From the NCBI GenBank assembly GCA_946479745.1, contig CAMLGZ010000024.1, positions 1-64,000 on the forward strand: a DNA stretch of 64,000 nt, in the 5' to 3' direction. The notes beneath the pieces are model-generated. The model was not told the DNA's origin. It was given only the letters and a program-made list of their open reading frames with translations, and ran no database searches. The position numbers and the translations under genes were made by a program. The DNA is from an uncultured Pseudoxanthomonas sp. GTDB taxonomy: Bacteria > Pseudomonadota > Gammaproteobacteria > Xanthomonadales > Xanthomonadaceae. Below, piece after piece: positions 24,501 through 33,475 of the stretch (positions are counted from its first letter, which is position 1; every line of letters begins with the position of its first letter).

Positions 24501-26048
24501 TCAGTGCTCAGCGAGCGAATCGAAGTCCGGCAACGCGCCCCGTTCGCGTACCTCGGCGGCCGTTCCCAGGCGCCTGACATTGCCCTTGGTGCCGTCGAAA
24601 GCGGGCCAGGCGGCGAGGCCTTCGCCATTCGGGTCGCCGGTCTTGGCGAAATTGGTCCAATAGCCCACCAGCTCGCGGGCGAGCTGCCGATCGTCGGAGC
24701 TCCAGGCACGCGGATCCTGGTCAAGCTGATCGAACATGTAGCGGATTTCGGCACCGTGGCCGGCCCCGCAACCGTAGCTGCACGGTGTCGCGGGTTCGGC
24801 GGGCGAATGAACGAAATAATAGACATAGGGCTTGCTCGAGCGCGCCTGCGTCTGCATATCCGCCCAGCGCCACATCCGCCATCCCCAATAATCGCTCGTG
24901 AAGCGGAAAATGGACGCCCGCGCTTCCGCATCGTTCGCGGCGGGATACTCCGCCAGCACCCTGGCCGACGGCGCGTGTCCGAGCAACCGGGCGAGCAACG
25001 CGCTATGGCCGGCGGCAGTAAAATCGGAGGTGGCGAGGATTTCCGGCGCAAGGTCCCTACCCTCGTCCGCATTCCACCCGACCAGGATCGGCACGTCGTT
25101 CTGGCGATGGTTGCGGTACGTCGTCTGCATATCCTCGTTCAGCAGATGATTGTCGACGATCGTCCGCGGCGCCCAGTTTTTGCGGATCAGCGTGTCCGCA
25201 TCGATCGCGCGCAGATCCGCCAGATGCCCGGCCCCCAGCCCGTGCGCGAACGCCGCCCCTTCGGCTTCTGCCCGCGTCCGATCGAATCTCGAATGCTCGC
25301 TGGGATCGAGCGGAAGTCCGGCATTGCCGCTTTGGGCAATGGCGCGCTGGAACAGGCCCTTGGCCAACGGCGAGGCGACCAGCATCGCCACCGACACCGC
25401 GCCTGCGGATTCGCCCATGACGGTGACACGACTGGGATCTCCACCGAAGGCCGCGATATTGCGCTGGACCCAACGCAGCGCGGCGATCTGGTCCAGTATC
25501 CCCTGGTTGCCGGAAGCCTTGGCTGGCGACTCCGCGCTCAGCTCCGGATGGGTGAAGAAGCCGAATATCCCCAAGCGGTAATTGAGCGTCACGACGATCA
25601 CGTCCTGCCGCGTCAGCCGGCTTCCGTCCGTGCCCGATTGCGCGCCCGACCCGCCGAAAAAACCACCGCCGTGTATCCACACCATCACCGGCAGTTTGCG
25701 CGCTCGCGCCGGTGCCCAGATGTTGAGATAGAGGCAATCCTCGCTCTGCGGTTCCGATATCCAGGGGACGGTCTGCCGACAGACAGGCGAGAAAGCGCGC
25801 GCCTCCCGTGTTCCGGTCCACGGCTGAAGCGGTTGCGGCGCCCGCCAGCGTAGCTCGCCGACCGGCGGCGCGGCATAAGGCACACCGAAGAAACGCGTGA
25901 TCCCATCGGTCTGCGTGCCGGCAATCAAGCCGCCCTCGATCCTGACGGCAGGCGGATGCGGAGCCGGCGTGCGGGCGCTACCCGGGGCCGACGAGAGGCA
26001 CAGCATCAATGTTGCGGTAATGAGCAATGGACATAGGCATAGACGCAT
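24501..26048 (-). CDS. Secreted type-B carboxylesterase
   Basis: Alpha/beta-hydrolase of the carboxylesterase type-B family, 515 residues. A signal peptide (LCLCPLLITATLMLCLSSA) is followed by IAGTQTDGITRFFGVPYA, the EDCLYLNIWAP signature, an oxyanion GGGFFGG, the nucleophile elbow GESAGAVSVAM and a catalytic His region GCGAGHGAEIRYMF. Start ATG 26048 follows GGGGAA. The substrate is not evident. A regulatory element 309 nt upstream is nearly identical to one before the GluP-type transporter, so it probably belongs to the galactose/xyloglucan response and may de-esterify plant polysaccharides. Confidence 0.85.
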   Translation of the reverse strand: MRLCLCPLLITATLMLCLSSAPGSARTPAPHPPAVRIEGGLIAGTQTDGITRFFGVPYAAPPVGELRWRAPQPLQPWTGTREARAFSPVCRQTVPWISEPQSEDCLYLNIWAPARARKLPVMVWIHGGGFFGGSGAQSGTDGSRLTRQDVIVVTLNYRLGIFGFFTHPELSAESPAKASGNQGILDQIAALRWVQRNIAAFGGDPSRVTVMGESAGAVSVAMLVASPLAKGLFQRAIAQSGNAGLPLDPSEHSRFDRTRAEAEGAAFAHGLGAGHLADLRAIDADTLIRKNWAPRTIVDNHLLNEDMQTTYRNHRQNDVPILVGWNADEGRDLAPEILATSDFTAAGHSALLARLLGHAPSARVLAEYPAANDAEARASIFRFTSDYWGWRMWRWADMQTQARSSKPYVYYFVHSPAEPATPCSYGCGAGHGAEIRYMFDQLDQDPRAWSSDDRQLARELVGYWTNFAKTGDPNGEGLAAWPAFDGTKGNVRRLGTAAEVRERGALPDFDSLAEH

Positions 26049-26488
26049 TCTTGTTCCCCATGGTGCCAGTCCCGACGATAGCGAGGCATGGTATCTGACC
26101 CGCGTTTTCTGGCCACACGTTACGCCGCGGCGCGAGCCGACAAGCGCACAACGGACGGTCATCGGTCGGCACACGTCGGCAGCATGTCGAGGCAGGCGAC
26201 GGGTGGCAGTACGGATCGCTTCATTCTGACGGCCGTCCCGGAGCGGAATTTTCGGGTGTATCGAATCGGCGGCGCAATCGGCCGTGCTTCCGCCACAGGG
26301 AGATGGACGCGGCAATGTTCATCTGCCCGCACGGAGCTTCACCGAATCCCTCTTGCACGACAAATGAAGTATTGAGTACCTGCCATTCCGTAAGCGAATA
26401 GATGCAGCCGGCTGGATTCATGCGCCTCGACTCGTGCAACGAGCACTTTGACGGCGAGCCGGACTGCAAGATCAGCCCGCGCACAGGT
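26049..26488. other. Non-coding region upstream of the carboxylesterase
   Basis: About 440 nt without a convincing gene, between two minus-strand genes. It contains the 44-nt element at 26358-26401. The rest shows no recognisable motif. Confidence 0.5.
26358..26401 (-). promoter_or_regulatory. 44-nt regulatory element upstream of the carboxylesterase (site C)
   Basis: On the gene strand it runs CGCTTACGGAATGGCAGG, four variable bases, then TCAATACTTCATTTGTCG. It matches the element at 54466-54509 upstream of the GluP-type transporter at 38 of 44 positions, in the same orientation to its gene. The 3' half shares the core of sites A, B and E. Confidence 0.65.
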
Positions 26489-27130
26489 TCAACTTTCCGG
26501 AATTGTTGCGGCAGCGAAGGGTGCGAGCGCCCTCCAACCAAGGTTCGCATAAAGGTTGCGGCCGTCTGCTGTCGCGACCAGAAGCTGCGGACTTGCAAGG
26601 GACTTTCTTGCCGTTCCAAGAGCGATCATCACCGCGACACCCAATCCTTTCCGCCTGTGATCCTGCGCTGTTTCGATTCGATCATAGATGAAGACATCTG
26701 CGGTTTCTGCCGCGCATCCGCTTGCGGCCAGATCGCCACCCGGGGCGATGATGCAAGCTCGGGTGACGGGCCCGGCTTTATGAAGATCCATCCTGTATCC
26801 CATCGGCAGAGGCTTTGCATCGAGGGTTTCCGCTGCCGCCATCATGAAATAATTCGATGGCTGAATCTCCCAGCGCGCCGGCACCGCATCCCGCAGCTCC
26901 TCGTCAGAGCCGCACAGCTTCAAGTAATGTCGTGGAGCCGTAATGTCGCGTGCGATTGCGCGCAATCCCTCGCATAACCGTGGGAACACCCAGCGTTTCA
27001 CTTCCTTTTCCGAGTGGGTATCTACCCGGAAGCCTTCGCGATCTGGAACAGGGGGCGGGGAACTTCGAGCGATGGAATGCGCTGCCTGCCAGGCGAAGAG
27101 GAGCTTTGGATCGACGTAAGAAAGGGTCAT
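26489..27130 (-). CDS. GNAT-like N-acetyltransferase
   Basis: Small protein of 213 residues from ATG 27130 (an in-frame ATG at 27181 would add 17). The C-terminal half has ADVFIYDRIETAQDHRRKGL and GVAVMIALGTARKSLASPQL, matching the acetyl-CoA-binding region of GNAT proteins (R/Q-x-x-G-x-G/A), then NLYANLGWRALAPF typical of the last strands. Substrate is unknown. Neither start has a strong ribosome site. Base composition is less G/C-rich than the sugar operons, consistent with an accessory gene. Confidence 0.65.
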   Translation of the reverse strand: MTLSYVDPKLLFAWQAAHSIARSSPPPVPDREGFRVDTHSEKEVKRWVFPRLCEGLRAIARDITAPRHYLKLCGSDEELRDAVPARWEIQPSNYFMMAAAETLDAKPLPMGYRMDLHKAGPVTRACIIAPGGDLAASGCAAETADVFIYDRIETAQDHRRKGLGVAVMIALGTARKSLASPQLLVATADGRNLYANLGWRALAPFAAATIPES

Positions 27131-27565
27131 AGCTGATCGTCCGTGGTGCTCATTGGGGGGCACATTCTCCGGCGACTTCACTGGTGCGCCGTGCGACTCT
27201 CAGCCGCGATGCCTCCGTGGCTTTCAACTAAAGCATTGTCCTGTCTCAGCAGCTAAGACCATAGCTATGAGGCAGGACGAAAGGAAGGCTCAAGCAGACC
27301 ACGGAAAGAAGAACGCTCCACATATCCACCTCAGTTCATGACCCACCTCGACATCTTGCATCTACCTTTAATGAGGTCCTCTTTGGGTTGGAAGCGCCCC
27401 CGGGGTCGAATGGTTTAGCGATGCTACGGTCGAATGGTCATGAACATTGGCAACGGCGTTTTCCGGGGGAAAGTTTCAATCTTCACAGTGGCTATAAACC
27501 AACTTCAGTAACGTCGCCTGGCGGGATGGACACGCGGAAGACTCCTTGGACCCAGCGAGAATCCT
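27131..27565. other. Intergenic region without recognised features
   Basis: About 435 nt between a minus-strand GNAT gene and a plus-strand DUF1579-like gene. It probably holds divergent promoters. I saw no repeat, hairpin or coding signal I can defend. Confidence 0.4.
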
Positions 27566-28114
27566 ATGTCGACCAAATCACAATTCATAGCGGCGCTTCA
27601 CGCCGAAAAACCGGCGCAAGACCACGCCGATGCGCTCAACTTGTATGCCTTTCTCATAGGGAGTTGGCGCGCCGACGTTCTCACCTATGACGGCGCTCCC
27701 GCCCCGCATCGTGGCAGCGCCGAGATACATGCTGGCTGGGTATTGGAGGGGCGAGCGGTCCAGGACGTGTGGATGATCCCGCAGAGCGATTTGCGAAAAC
27801 CGGATATGCCGTCGTTGCCCGTCGCCGGAAACTGGTATGGCTCCACCATGAGAGTCTATGATTCCAACCTCGATGCGTGGCGCATTTTCTGGATGGATCC
27901 CGCAACGCAATATTTTGCGCTTCAGATCGGCCGCCGACAGGGCGACCGCATCGTTCAGGTGAGCGACGAAGAGAAAGGGACGCGGGGACGCTGGAGCTTC
28001 AGCGACATCACAGAGGACTCCTTTCACTGGCGCGGGGAACAATCTACCGATGGTGGATCGACGTGGACACTGCTCGTGGAAGTCCTCGCGCATCGCACCT
28101 CGGCGGGATCCTGA
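27566..28114 (+). CDS. DUF1579-like hypothetical protein
   Basis: A 182-residue cytoplasmic protein without signal or membrane segment. LNLYAFLIGSWRADVLTYDG, AEIHAGWVLEGRAVQDVWMI, GSTMRVYDSNLDAWRIFWMD and WTLLVEVLAHR resemble the DUF1579/lipocalin-like barrel family, whose members begin with a 'G-x-W-x-x-x' strand. A weak ribosome site (GCGAGA) precedes the ATG. No function can be assigned. It stands alone, followed by the convergent LysR gene. Confidence 0.6.
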   Translation: MSTKSQFIAALHAEKPAQDHADALNLYAFLIGSWRADVLTYDGAPAPHRGSAEIHAGWVLEGRAVQDVWMIPQSDLRKPDMPSLPVAGNWYGSTMRVYDSNLDAWRIFWMDPATQYFALQIGRRQGDRIVQVSDEEKGTRGRWSFSDITEDSFHWRGEQSTDGGSTWTLLVEVLAHRTSAGS

Positions 28115-28246
28115 GACGTAGCTCGGCCAGGGCACAGCATTTCGATTTTCCGCGGCTCCGCGCAGCCTTACCAGGGCTACCTGTTGCTTGCCCTCAAAGT
28201 GACACAGCGCGTGTTGCGCCATCGGTTATAGGCGAGAGCACCGAAG

Positions 28247-29146
28247 CTATTCCTCGATGTAAGCCGACAACTCATCCGGCGTGCCATTGGGGAATGACTT
28301 TTTGAAGAACTCGAGAAATGCGGACACGCGTGCGTTCAACAGTCGCCGCGACGGGTACAGCGTCCACAGCTCAATATCCGGCCCCTCCACATCCCCCCAT
28401 TTGACCAGCGTTCCCGCAGCGAGATCGCGAGCCACGAGCGACACCGGGAGGCGTGCGGCACCTACTCCCAAGCGGGTCGCATCCCGAATCATGATGAGGG
28501 AAGAGAGTCGAAGCACAGGATCTACGCTGATGCGAGACTGCCCTTCGACAGTTGCGAATTCCCACGCGCTCTGATCGCCCGATCTTCCCACCACAACCGG
28601 AACCGCCAGCCCGTTTGCCGGCTTGCCCAGGGCTGGGCTCGCCACGACGACCAGCCTATCCCGCAGGAAGATGCGTCCCACCAGCGTTTCGTCCGGGTTG
28701 GGGTTGACCCGGATGACCAGGTCGTAACCCTCTTCAACCATATCGACGGCACGGTCCTCCGTCGTCACCTCCAAGCGAACTTCCGGATATTGCAGTGCGA
28801 ACTCCGCGGCCAGCTTGCCCATGGCCATATGCGAGAAAAGCAAAGGCGCGCTGATCCTCAGCTTTCCTCGCGGCGTTCCGCCTCCCGAGGCAATGGCGGC
28901 CGCCGTCTCTTCCAGTTCGGTAAGCAAAGCCGCAGTCCGCTCGAACAGCGCCTTGCCTTCCTCGGTGAGTTTCAATGCGTGGGCGCCGCGCTCGAACAGT
29001 CGGAGATCGAGGGAGGCCTCCAACTCCGCAACGCGGCGGGAGAGCGTCGCCTTCGGTCGATCCGCAGCCCGGGCCGCCCTGCCGAATCCGCCATGCCGGG
29101 CCACCAGATTGAAATCAGCAAGAGCCACCAGGTCCATGTGTTCCAC
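28247..29146 (-). CDS. LysR-family transcription regulator
   Basis: A 299-residue regulator with an N-terminal helix-turn-helix (GGFGRAARAADRPKATLSRR) and an effector domain (RGKLRISAPLLFSHMAMGKL onward) of the DsdA/CrgA-like LysR subgroup. A second in-frame ATG at 29137 would shorten it by 3 residues. It is divergent from the NmrA-type gene at 29238 with a 91-nt gap. This arrangement usually means that the regulator controls the neighbour, often in response to a redox-active or electrophilic compound. Confidence 0.88.
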   Translation of the reverse strand: MEHMDLVALADFNLVARHGGFGRAARAADRPKATLSRRVAELEASLDLRLFERGAHALKLTEEGKALFERTAALLTELEETAAAIASGGGTPRGKLRISAPLLFSHMAMGKLAAEFALQYPEVRLEVTTEDRAVDMVEEGYDLVIRVNPNPDETLVGRIFLRDRLVVVASPALGKPANGLAVPVVVGRSGDQSAWEFATVEGQSRISVDPVLRLSSLIMIRDATRLGVGAARLPVSLVARDLAAGTLVKWGDVEGPDIELWTLYPSRRLLNARVSAFLEFFKKSFPNGTPDELSAYIEE

Positions 29147-29237
29147 CAGTGAGACAGGTGGTCCAATAATAACGGCTATCGTGCCGCCCGTGAATCACCC
29201 AGGATGCGCTCACCCCAACCCATCCCGAGTGTTTCCC

Positions 29238-30107
29238 ATGACCATCCTAGTAACCGGCGCCACCGGCAATGTCGGCCGCCAAGTCGTCCAGCAGCTCATC
29301 AACCGGGGCGCCGATGTGCGCGCTTTGGTCCGCAATCCTGAAACCGCCAACCTGCCTGCAAGCGTCCGGGTCGTGCAGGGCGACCTGCTGGACGTGGACT
29401 CGCTGCGCAGCGCGCTCGACGGCATTTCCACGTTGTTCCTGCTCAATGCCGTAGTCCCCGATGAGTTCACCCAGGCACTGATCGCGCTCAACCTGGCTCG
29501 CGAAGCAGGTATCGAGCGGATCGTCTACCTTTCGGTGATCCATAGCGATCTGTACTCGAACGTTCCCCACTTCGCCGGCAAATACGGTGTGGAGCGAATG
29601 ATCGAGCAGATGGGCCTCAACGCCACCATCCTGCGGCCGGCCTACTTCATGGACAACGAAATCACGATCAAGGACGTGGTAGTCGGATATGGCGTGTATC
29701 CCATGCCGATAGGCAGCAAGGGGTTGGCCATGATCGACGCCCGCGACATCGGCGAGATCGCGGCTATCGAACTGCTTCGCCGTGAGCGAGCTGCTGAACC
29801 GCTGCCGTTGGAGAAGATCAACCTGGTCGGGCCCGACACGCTGACCGGCGCGGATGCTGCCGGCATCTGGTCCGACGTCCTGGGTCGCGAGGTCGCCTAT
29901 GGCGGCGACGACACCAAACGCTTTGAAGAAAACCTTCGACAGTTCATGCCGGGCTGGATGGCTTACGACATGCGACTGATGAGCGAGCGATTCCTGAGCG
30001 AGGGCATGGTCCCGGAGTCAGGCGATGTGGAACGACTGACCACGCTCCTGGCGCGTCCGCTGCGTACCTATCGCGACTTTGTCTCGGAGATTTCGGCCGC
30101 CGCGTGA
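29238..30107 (+). CDS. NmrA-type NAD(P)-binding protein (atypical SDR)
   Basis: A 289-residue single-domain Rossmann protein. It opens TILVTGATGNVGRQVVQQL with the GxxGxxG motif of atypical SDR/NmrA proteins, followed by RALVRNPETANLPASVRVVQ and GDLLDVDSLRSALDGIST. It lacks a clear YxxxK dyad, like many quinone oxidoreductase or redox-sensor members such as QorB and NmrA. It is likely regulated by the divergent LysR protein. The frame is open far upstream across the LysR gene, but ATG 29238 places the glycine motif correctly at the N-terminus. Confidence 0.82.
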   Translation: MTILVTGATGNVGRQVVQQLINRGADVRALVRNPETANLPASVRVVQGDLLDVDSLRSALDGISTLFLLNAVVPDEFTQALIALNLAREAGIERIVYLSVIHSDLYSNVPHFAGKYGVERMIEQMGLNATILRPAYFMDNEITIKDVVVGYGVYPMPIGSKGLAMIDARDIGEIAAIELLRRERAAEPLPLEKINLVGPDTLTGADAAGIWSDVLGREVAYGGDDTKRFEENLRQFMPGWMAYDMRLMSERFLSEGMVPESGDVERLTTLLARPLRTYRDFVSEISAAA

Positions 30108-30560
30108 AGGACGATCCGGTTCACTCAAGTATCGCGAGAATCCGACTTGATCTGTTCCACCGCCACCGTTCCGGTCGGTTCGGATGGCGAGCAAGCGTAA
30201 CCGGGTAAGCGGAGCGCGCCAGCGAACTGCTCGCCGAGAGGCGGCTCTGATTCCCAATCGATCCAGCCAACAAGCGAGAGCTCCTCTCAGGAGGAGCCTC
30301 GCTCCGAAGTCCTGATCCTGTGTCTGCCAATGTCAGCGTTGGTGACTGGTCCGCGGTGACGTCCGCTATCGGCCAGAACAAAATTTTAAGTGCTTGTTTG
30401 ATGGGCATTCACCGTCAGCATTCAAGCAGGTTTGATGAAGAGGATTGCATTCCTGTAGGATTGATCTCGACGTTTTTTGCTTCAACGCTGGCTAGGGCAC
30501 CGGGCCAACGTGTTACATCCCTCCGGCGGGCGCTGCCAACCAGTCAATGGAGGGCAACCC
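30108..30560. other. Intergenic region with a strong hairpin
   Basis: About 450 nt with no convincing gene. It contains a stable inverted repeat at 30274-30302 and the ribosome site of the downstream serine hydrolase. The part near 30360-30480 is more A/T-rich and may hold the promoter. Confidence 0.45.
30274..30302 (+). terminator. Inverted repeat, possible terminator
   Basis: Arms GCGAGAGCTCCTC and GAGGAGCCTCGC pair over 12 bp with one bulged base and a TCAG tetraloop. It lies ~165 nt after the NmrA-type gene. There is no U-run, so termination would be weak or the hairpin has another role. Confidence 0.4.
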
Positions 30561-32096
30561 GTGCCTGTAATCAATCGCCGCCAACTGCTGCTTGGCAGCC
30601 TCTCGCTTCCCTTGCTCACCTTGCCGTCCGCCGGACGCACGCAAGTCCGGACTCCGCGTGCCTCCTTCGAATCGCTTCTGCGGCCCACGGTCCATTCCGG
30701 GGGCGAACGCTGGGAACTCATCCGACGCATGTCCCACTACAACGTGCCGGGCGTGGTCGTGGCGATCCTGCGCGACGGACAGGCGATAAACCTGAAAGGC
30801 TACGGCTCAAGACTGGCCGGACATGATTTTCCGGTGGGGCCGGACACCCTGTTTTCCGTCGGCTCGGTGAGCAAGATCGCGACTGCGGCGCTTTGCCTGA
30901 AACTCGTCGCGCTGGGCAAGCTCGATCTCGATCAAGGCGTCAGTCGCTGGCTGCGCCGCTGGCGTCTTCCGCAAGGACGGGAAGGCGATACCAGCGACAT
31001 CACTCTGCGAATGCTGCTCTCGCACACCGCCGGCTTCAATGTCCATGGGTTCAAGGATGTGGAACCGTCCGCGCCGTTGCCGTCCCTTCTGCAAACGTTG
31101 AACGGCACACCCCCCGCGCTGAACAAACCGTTGGAACGGATCGACCGGGCAGGAAGCCGGTCCCGTTATTCGGGTGGCGGCTACATGGTGGCGCAGGCCG
31201 TCATCGAAGATTCGATGGGGCAAAGCTTCGACGCGTTGGCACGTCGGTATCTGTTCGCCCCTCTGCGCATGAGCCGTAGCCGGTTCGATGCAGCCCCTCC
31301 GGTCGCTACGGTCGATATCGCCCACGCTCATGACGGTTCCGGCACTCCCGTGGCGCTTCCCCGTGGATGGCAGAGCTTTCCCGAACTCGCGCCCTCCGGG
31401 TTGTGGACTTCAGCCCAAGATCTCGCCCGGCTGGTCGAAGCGCTCTGCGCGAGCTATCGCAAGTCCGGAGGTTTTCTGCCGCAAGCACTGGCGATAGACA
31501 TGATGACCGTGGTTTCCCCCGGCACGTTCGGCCTAGGGCCACGCCTGGCCGGCGAAGGCAGCGCGCGCATCTTCCATCATGCCGGGGCGAACGACAGTTA
31601 CAAAGCCTATATCGAGGGCAACCTGGACAGCGGCGATGGTCTGGTGATCGTCACCAATGGCGCCAATGGCGACGTCCTGGGCGATGAGATACGCAACGCC
31701 GTGTCCGACTCGCTGCAGTGGCCTGGCGACTGGTCGTTGAAAATCAGTCCATTCGCTGCCGCGGATTTGCTCGACGGATTCGTCGGCGCCTACAAGCGGC
31801 GAACGGGCCAGAGTTCGGAGCTGATGGGGATTCTGGACACCATCTTCGATATCGAGGATCTAACTGTGCTTCGTACTCCCGATGGCCTGGAACTGCAGGT
31901 CAAGGGCAAGCGCAGGTCGCTCAAGCCGGTGAGCAGCAACCGATTCGTAGCGCCCGACTCCTACATTCCGGCCGGAACATTGCAGATCGCATTCAATCGC
32001 GGGGCGATGCGCGACGTGCAGAGCCTGACGATCGTCGCGGGGGGCGGTGTTCTTGTCTTCGACAAGTTGTCCGCGCGAGGTCAGGGACCGCATTGA
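30561..32096 (+). CDS. Exported serine hydrolase of the class C beta-lactamase family
   Basis: Penicillin-binding-protein-like serine hydrolase, 511 residues. The start is GTG 30561, preceded by a perfect GGAGGG, and the leader INRRQLLLGSLSLPLLTLPS is a signal with a twin arginine. The SxxK motif is in LFSVGSVSKIATAAL, and YSGGGYMVAQAV supplies the Tyr of the YxN-like motif; HHAGANDSYKAYIE corresponds to the third (HxG-like) motif. A C-terminal extension of ~130 residues follows the catalytic domain. These enzymes are esterases or D-amino-peptidases as often as beta-lactamases. Context gives no substrate. Confidence 0.82.
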   Translation: MPVINRRQLLLGSLSLPLLTLPSAGRTQVRTPRASFESLLRPTVHSGGERWELIRRMSHYNVPGVVVAILRDGQAINLKGYGSRLAGHDFPVGPDTLFSVGSVSKIATAALCLKLVALGKLDLDQGVSRWLRRWRLPQGREGDTSDITLRMLLSHTAGFNVHGFKDVEPSAPLPSLLQTLNGTPPALNKPLERIDRAGSRSRYSGGGYMVAQAVIEDSMGQSFDALARRYLFAPLRMSRSRFDAAPPVATVDIAHAHDGSGTPVALPRGWQSFPELAPSGLWTSAQDLARLVEALCASYRKSGGFLPQALAIDMMTVVSPGTFGLGPRLAGEGSARIFHHAGANDSYKAYIEGNLDSGDGLVIVTNGANGDVLGDEIRNAVSDSLQWPGDWSLKISPFAAADLLDGFVGAYKRRTGQSSELMGILDTIFDIEDLTVLRTPDGLELQVKGKRRSLKPVSSNRFVAPDSYIPAGTLQIAFNRGAMRDVQSLTIVAGGGVLVFDKLSARGQGPH

Positions 32097-32116
32097 CACG
32101 CTTGTCCCCTTACACC

Positions 32117-32142
32117 TGTCCGCTTTCGGCCAGAAGCGGACA
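32117..32142. repeat. Intergenic palindromic repeat, copy 1
   Basis: Perfect 9-bp arms TGTCCGCTT and AAGCGGACA flank TCGGCCAG. It lies 20 nt after the serine hydrolase stop. Related copies are at 33161-33186 and 33991-34016. The element is a dispersed intergenic palindrome, and may double as a 3'-end hairpin here. Confidence 0.75.
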
Positions 32143-32201
32143 TTGCCAACGTCGTACTCAGCGGCACGCCGTACACCCCCTGCGAATTTTGGACGTTCGG
32201 C

Positions 32202-32632
32202 TCAGTCGCTCCGCGACACGCGGCTGGCGACGTACTTCCACACCGTGTAGCCAAGGATGATCGTGGCGCTGGCGCCGACAACAGCCAGCGAGCCGACCAT
32301 GATGAGATCCCGCGGCGCGAATGCCCATAGCGCGGCCCACGCAAGGAATGCCAGCGTCATGGTCCAACCGCCGACGCGCACCACCGCCTGCGCAACGTCG
32401 CGTGATGGATGGAGCGGGGCGGCGGTCCGTACAGCATCTTCGGCATGGCATTGCCGAAGGCAGCGAGGGCGAGACCGATGATGATGCCGATCGCACGCTC
32501 GACCAGTTCTCCGTCAATCAATCCCTGCTTGCGGGCCAGGGAAAGCAGCAGGCCAGCCCCGATCATTACGGCCGCTAGCTTGAGGGAGAAGAGGATGTGT
32601 TTTTTGACTTGGGAATTGGGGTTCTCGTTCAT
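32202..32632 (-). pseudogene. Small membrane protein gene with a frameshift, downstream of ArsR regulator
   Basis: The first frame (start 32632) gives HILFSLKLAAVMIGAGLLLS, a second hydrophobic stretch RAIGIIIGLALAAFGNAMPK and MLYGPPPRSIHHA. It then reads an unlikely basic tail to a stop. From about 32400 a second frame continues as VRVGGWTMTLAFLAWAALWA and LIMVGSLAVVGASATIILG, two more membrane helices. A single missing base near 32398-32404 would join them into one four-helix protein of ~143 residues. Its start overlaps the ArsR stop (ATGA), like regulator-immunity pairs of the SdpR/SdpI type. It could be a real lesion, a sequencing error or two peptides. Confidence 0.6.
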
Positions 32633-32958
32633 TCGTCGATTCCTTCAAGGGTTTCTTTGGGCTTCGCCTCGCCGGAGTCCGCTGACGCGCGCGCGCCAGT
32701 GCCGATGCCGAATAACTGGGTGAAGCCCAGCAACGCGTCCTCCAGCACCGACAACTTCAACTGATAGACGACGCTCGTGCCGATCTTGTTGGACTCGATC
32801 AGATCAGCCTCGCGCAGCACCGCAAAATGCGCGGACATGGTCGGTCGCGATACCGGGAAATGTTCCGATAGCTCCCCAGCGGTCATTGGACGCTGGCGGA
32901 GCAACTCCAGCACCTTGCGGCGGGTAGGGTCGGCCAGGGCTTTGAAAACGGTGTTCAT
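32629..32958 (-). CDS. ArsR/SdpR-type winged-helix repressor
   Basis: A 109-residue regulator. MNTVFKALADPTRRKVLELL and AGELSEHFPVSRPTMSAHFA followed by VLREADLIESNKIGTSVVYQ form the typical ArsR winged helix; no metal-binding Cys pair is visible, which fits the SdpR-like autorepressor subgroup. It is cotranscribed with the membrane gene through a 4-nt overlap. Directly upstream is a perfect 14-bp A/T palindrome that is probably its own operator. Confidence 0.88.
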   Translation of the reverse strand: MNTVFKALADPTRRKVLELLRQRPMTAGELSEHFPVSRPTMSAHFAVLREADLIESNKIGTSVVYQLKLSVLEDALLGFTQLFGIGTGARASADSGEAKPKETLEGIDE

Positions 32959-32964
32959 TGTTGG

Positions 32965-32978
32965 TATTTAGCTAAATA
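32965..32978. promoter_or_regulatory. ArsR-type operator palindrome
   Basis: TATTTAGCTAAATA is a perfect palindrome 6 nt upstream of the ArsR-type start codon, followed by the related half ATCTAAATAT. The position next to the start codon fits repression of its own operon. Confidence 0.7.
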
Positions 32979-33475
32979 TCTAAATATAAGTCAAGCGAAA
33001 AACAAATGGTCGGCTAAGTCATTGTTAATACATGGCAAAACGCCGCGTTCACGAGGTCAGGACTTCGCCTGCCGCGAGCAGCGAGTTGATATCTTGCGCC
33101 AAGTGTCCGCTTCGGGTCGGAAGCTGCCACTCGCTACTACATGGGTACCTGAAATATCGATGTCCGCTTCCGGCCAATAGCGGACATTGGATCAGCAAGC
33201 CGACGGGATTGCGCCCAAGAAGAACTCTGGCGAGGTGGACGCTGCCTCTGCTTTGCGTGATAGCGCGGGGTCGAGATAACGATCAAATGCTCGCTAAAGG
33301 CCCGCCGCCGACGGTGCCATCCACCAAGCGGAGGGTCATGGCAGATTGCCGCACCGCTCGCGATGCCCGTCTTCAGATGTAGGTAGCGGTATATCGCATC
33401 GGCATCGAACCGCGCGTTCAGTGGCGCGACGCAATGCTCCCGTTTTTTCCGTCGCGAACACACCTGCGTCGACAG
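32979..33475. other. Intergenic region containing palindrome copy 2
   Basis: About 500 nt with no defendable gene. Apart from the palindromic repeat at 33161-33186 I see no motif. Short frames that run across the repeat are translation artefacts. Confidence 0.5.
33161..33186. repeat. Intergenic palindromic repeat, copy 2
   Basis: TGTCCGCT and AGCGGACA arms with the internal TCCGGCCAAT. Same family as 32117-32142; the conserved internal GGCCA shows that it is a homologous element, not only a chance hairpin. Confidence 0.7.

Noticed and set aside
30320..30826. Plus-strand frame upstream of and overlapping the serine hydrolase
   Set aside because: It overlaps the N-terminal coding region in another frame and shows no domain; the hydrolase start at 30561 has a perfect ribosome site.
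33137..33463. Short frame containing SAIGRKRTSIFQVP
   Set aside because: It is the translation of the palindromic repeat at 33161-33186 (a similar SASGRKRT peptide comes from copy 1). It is not a protein family.
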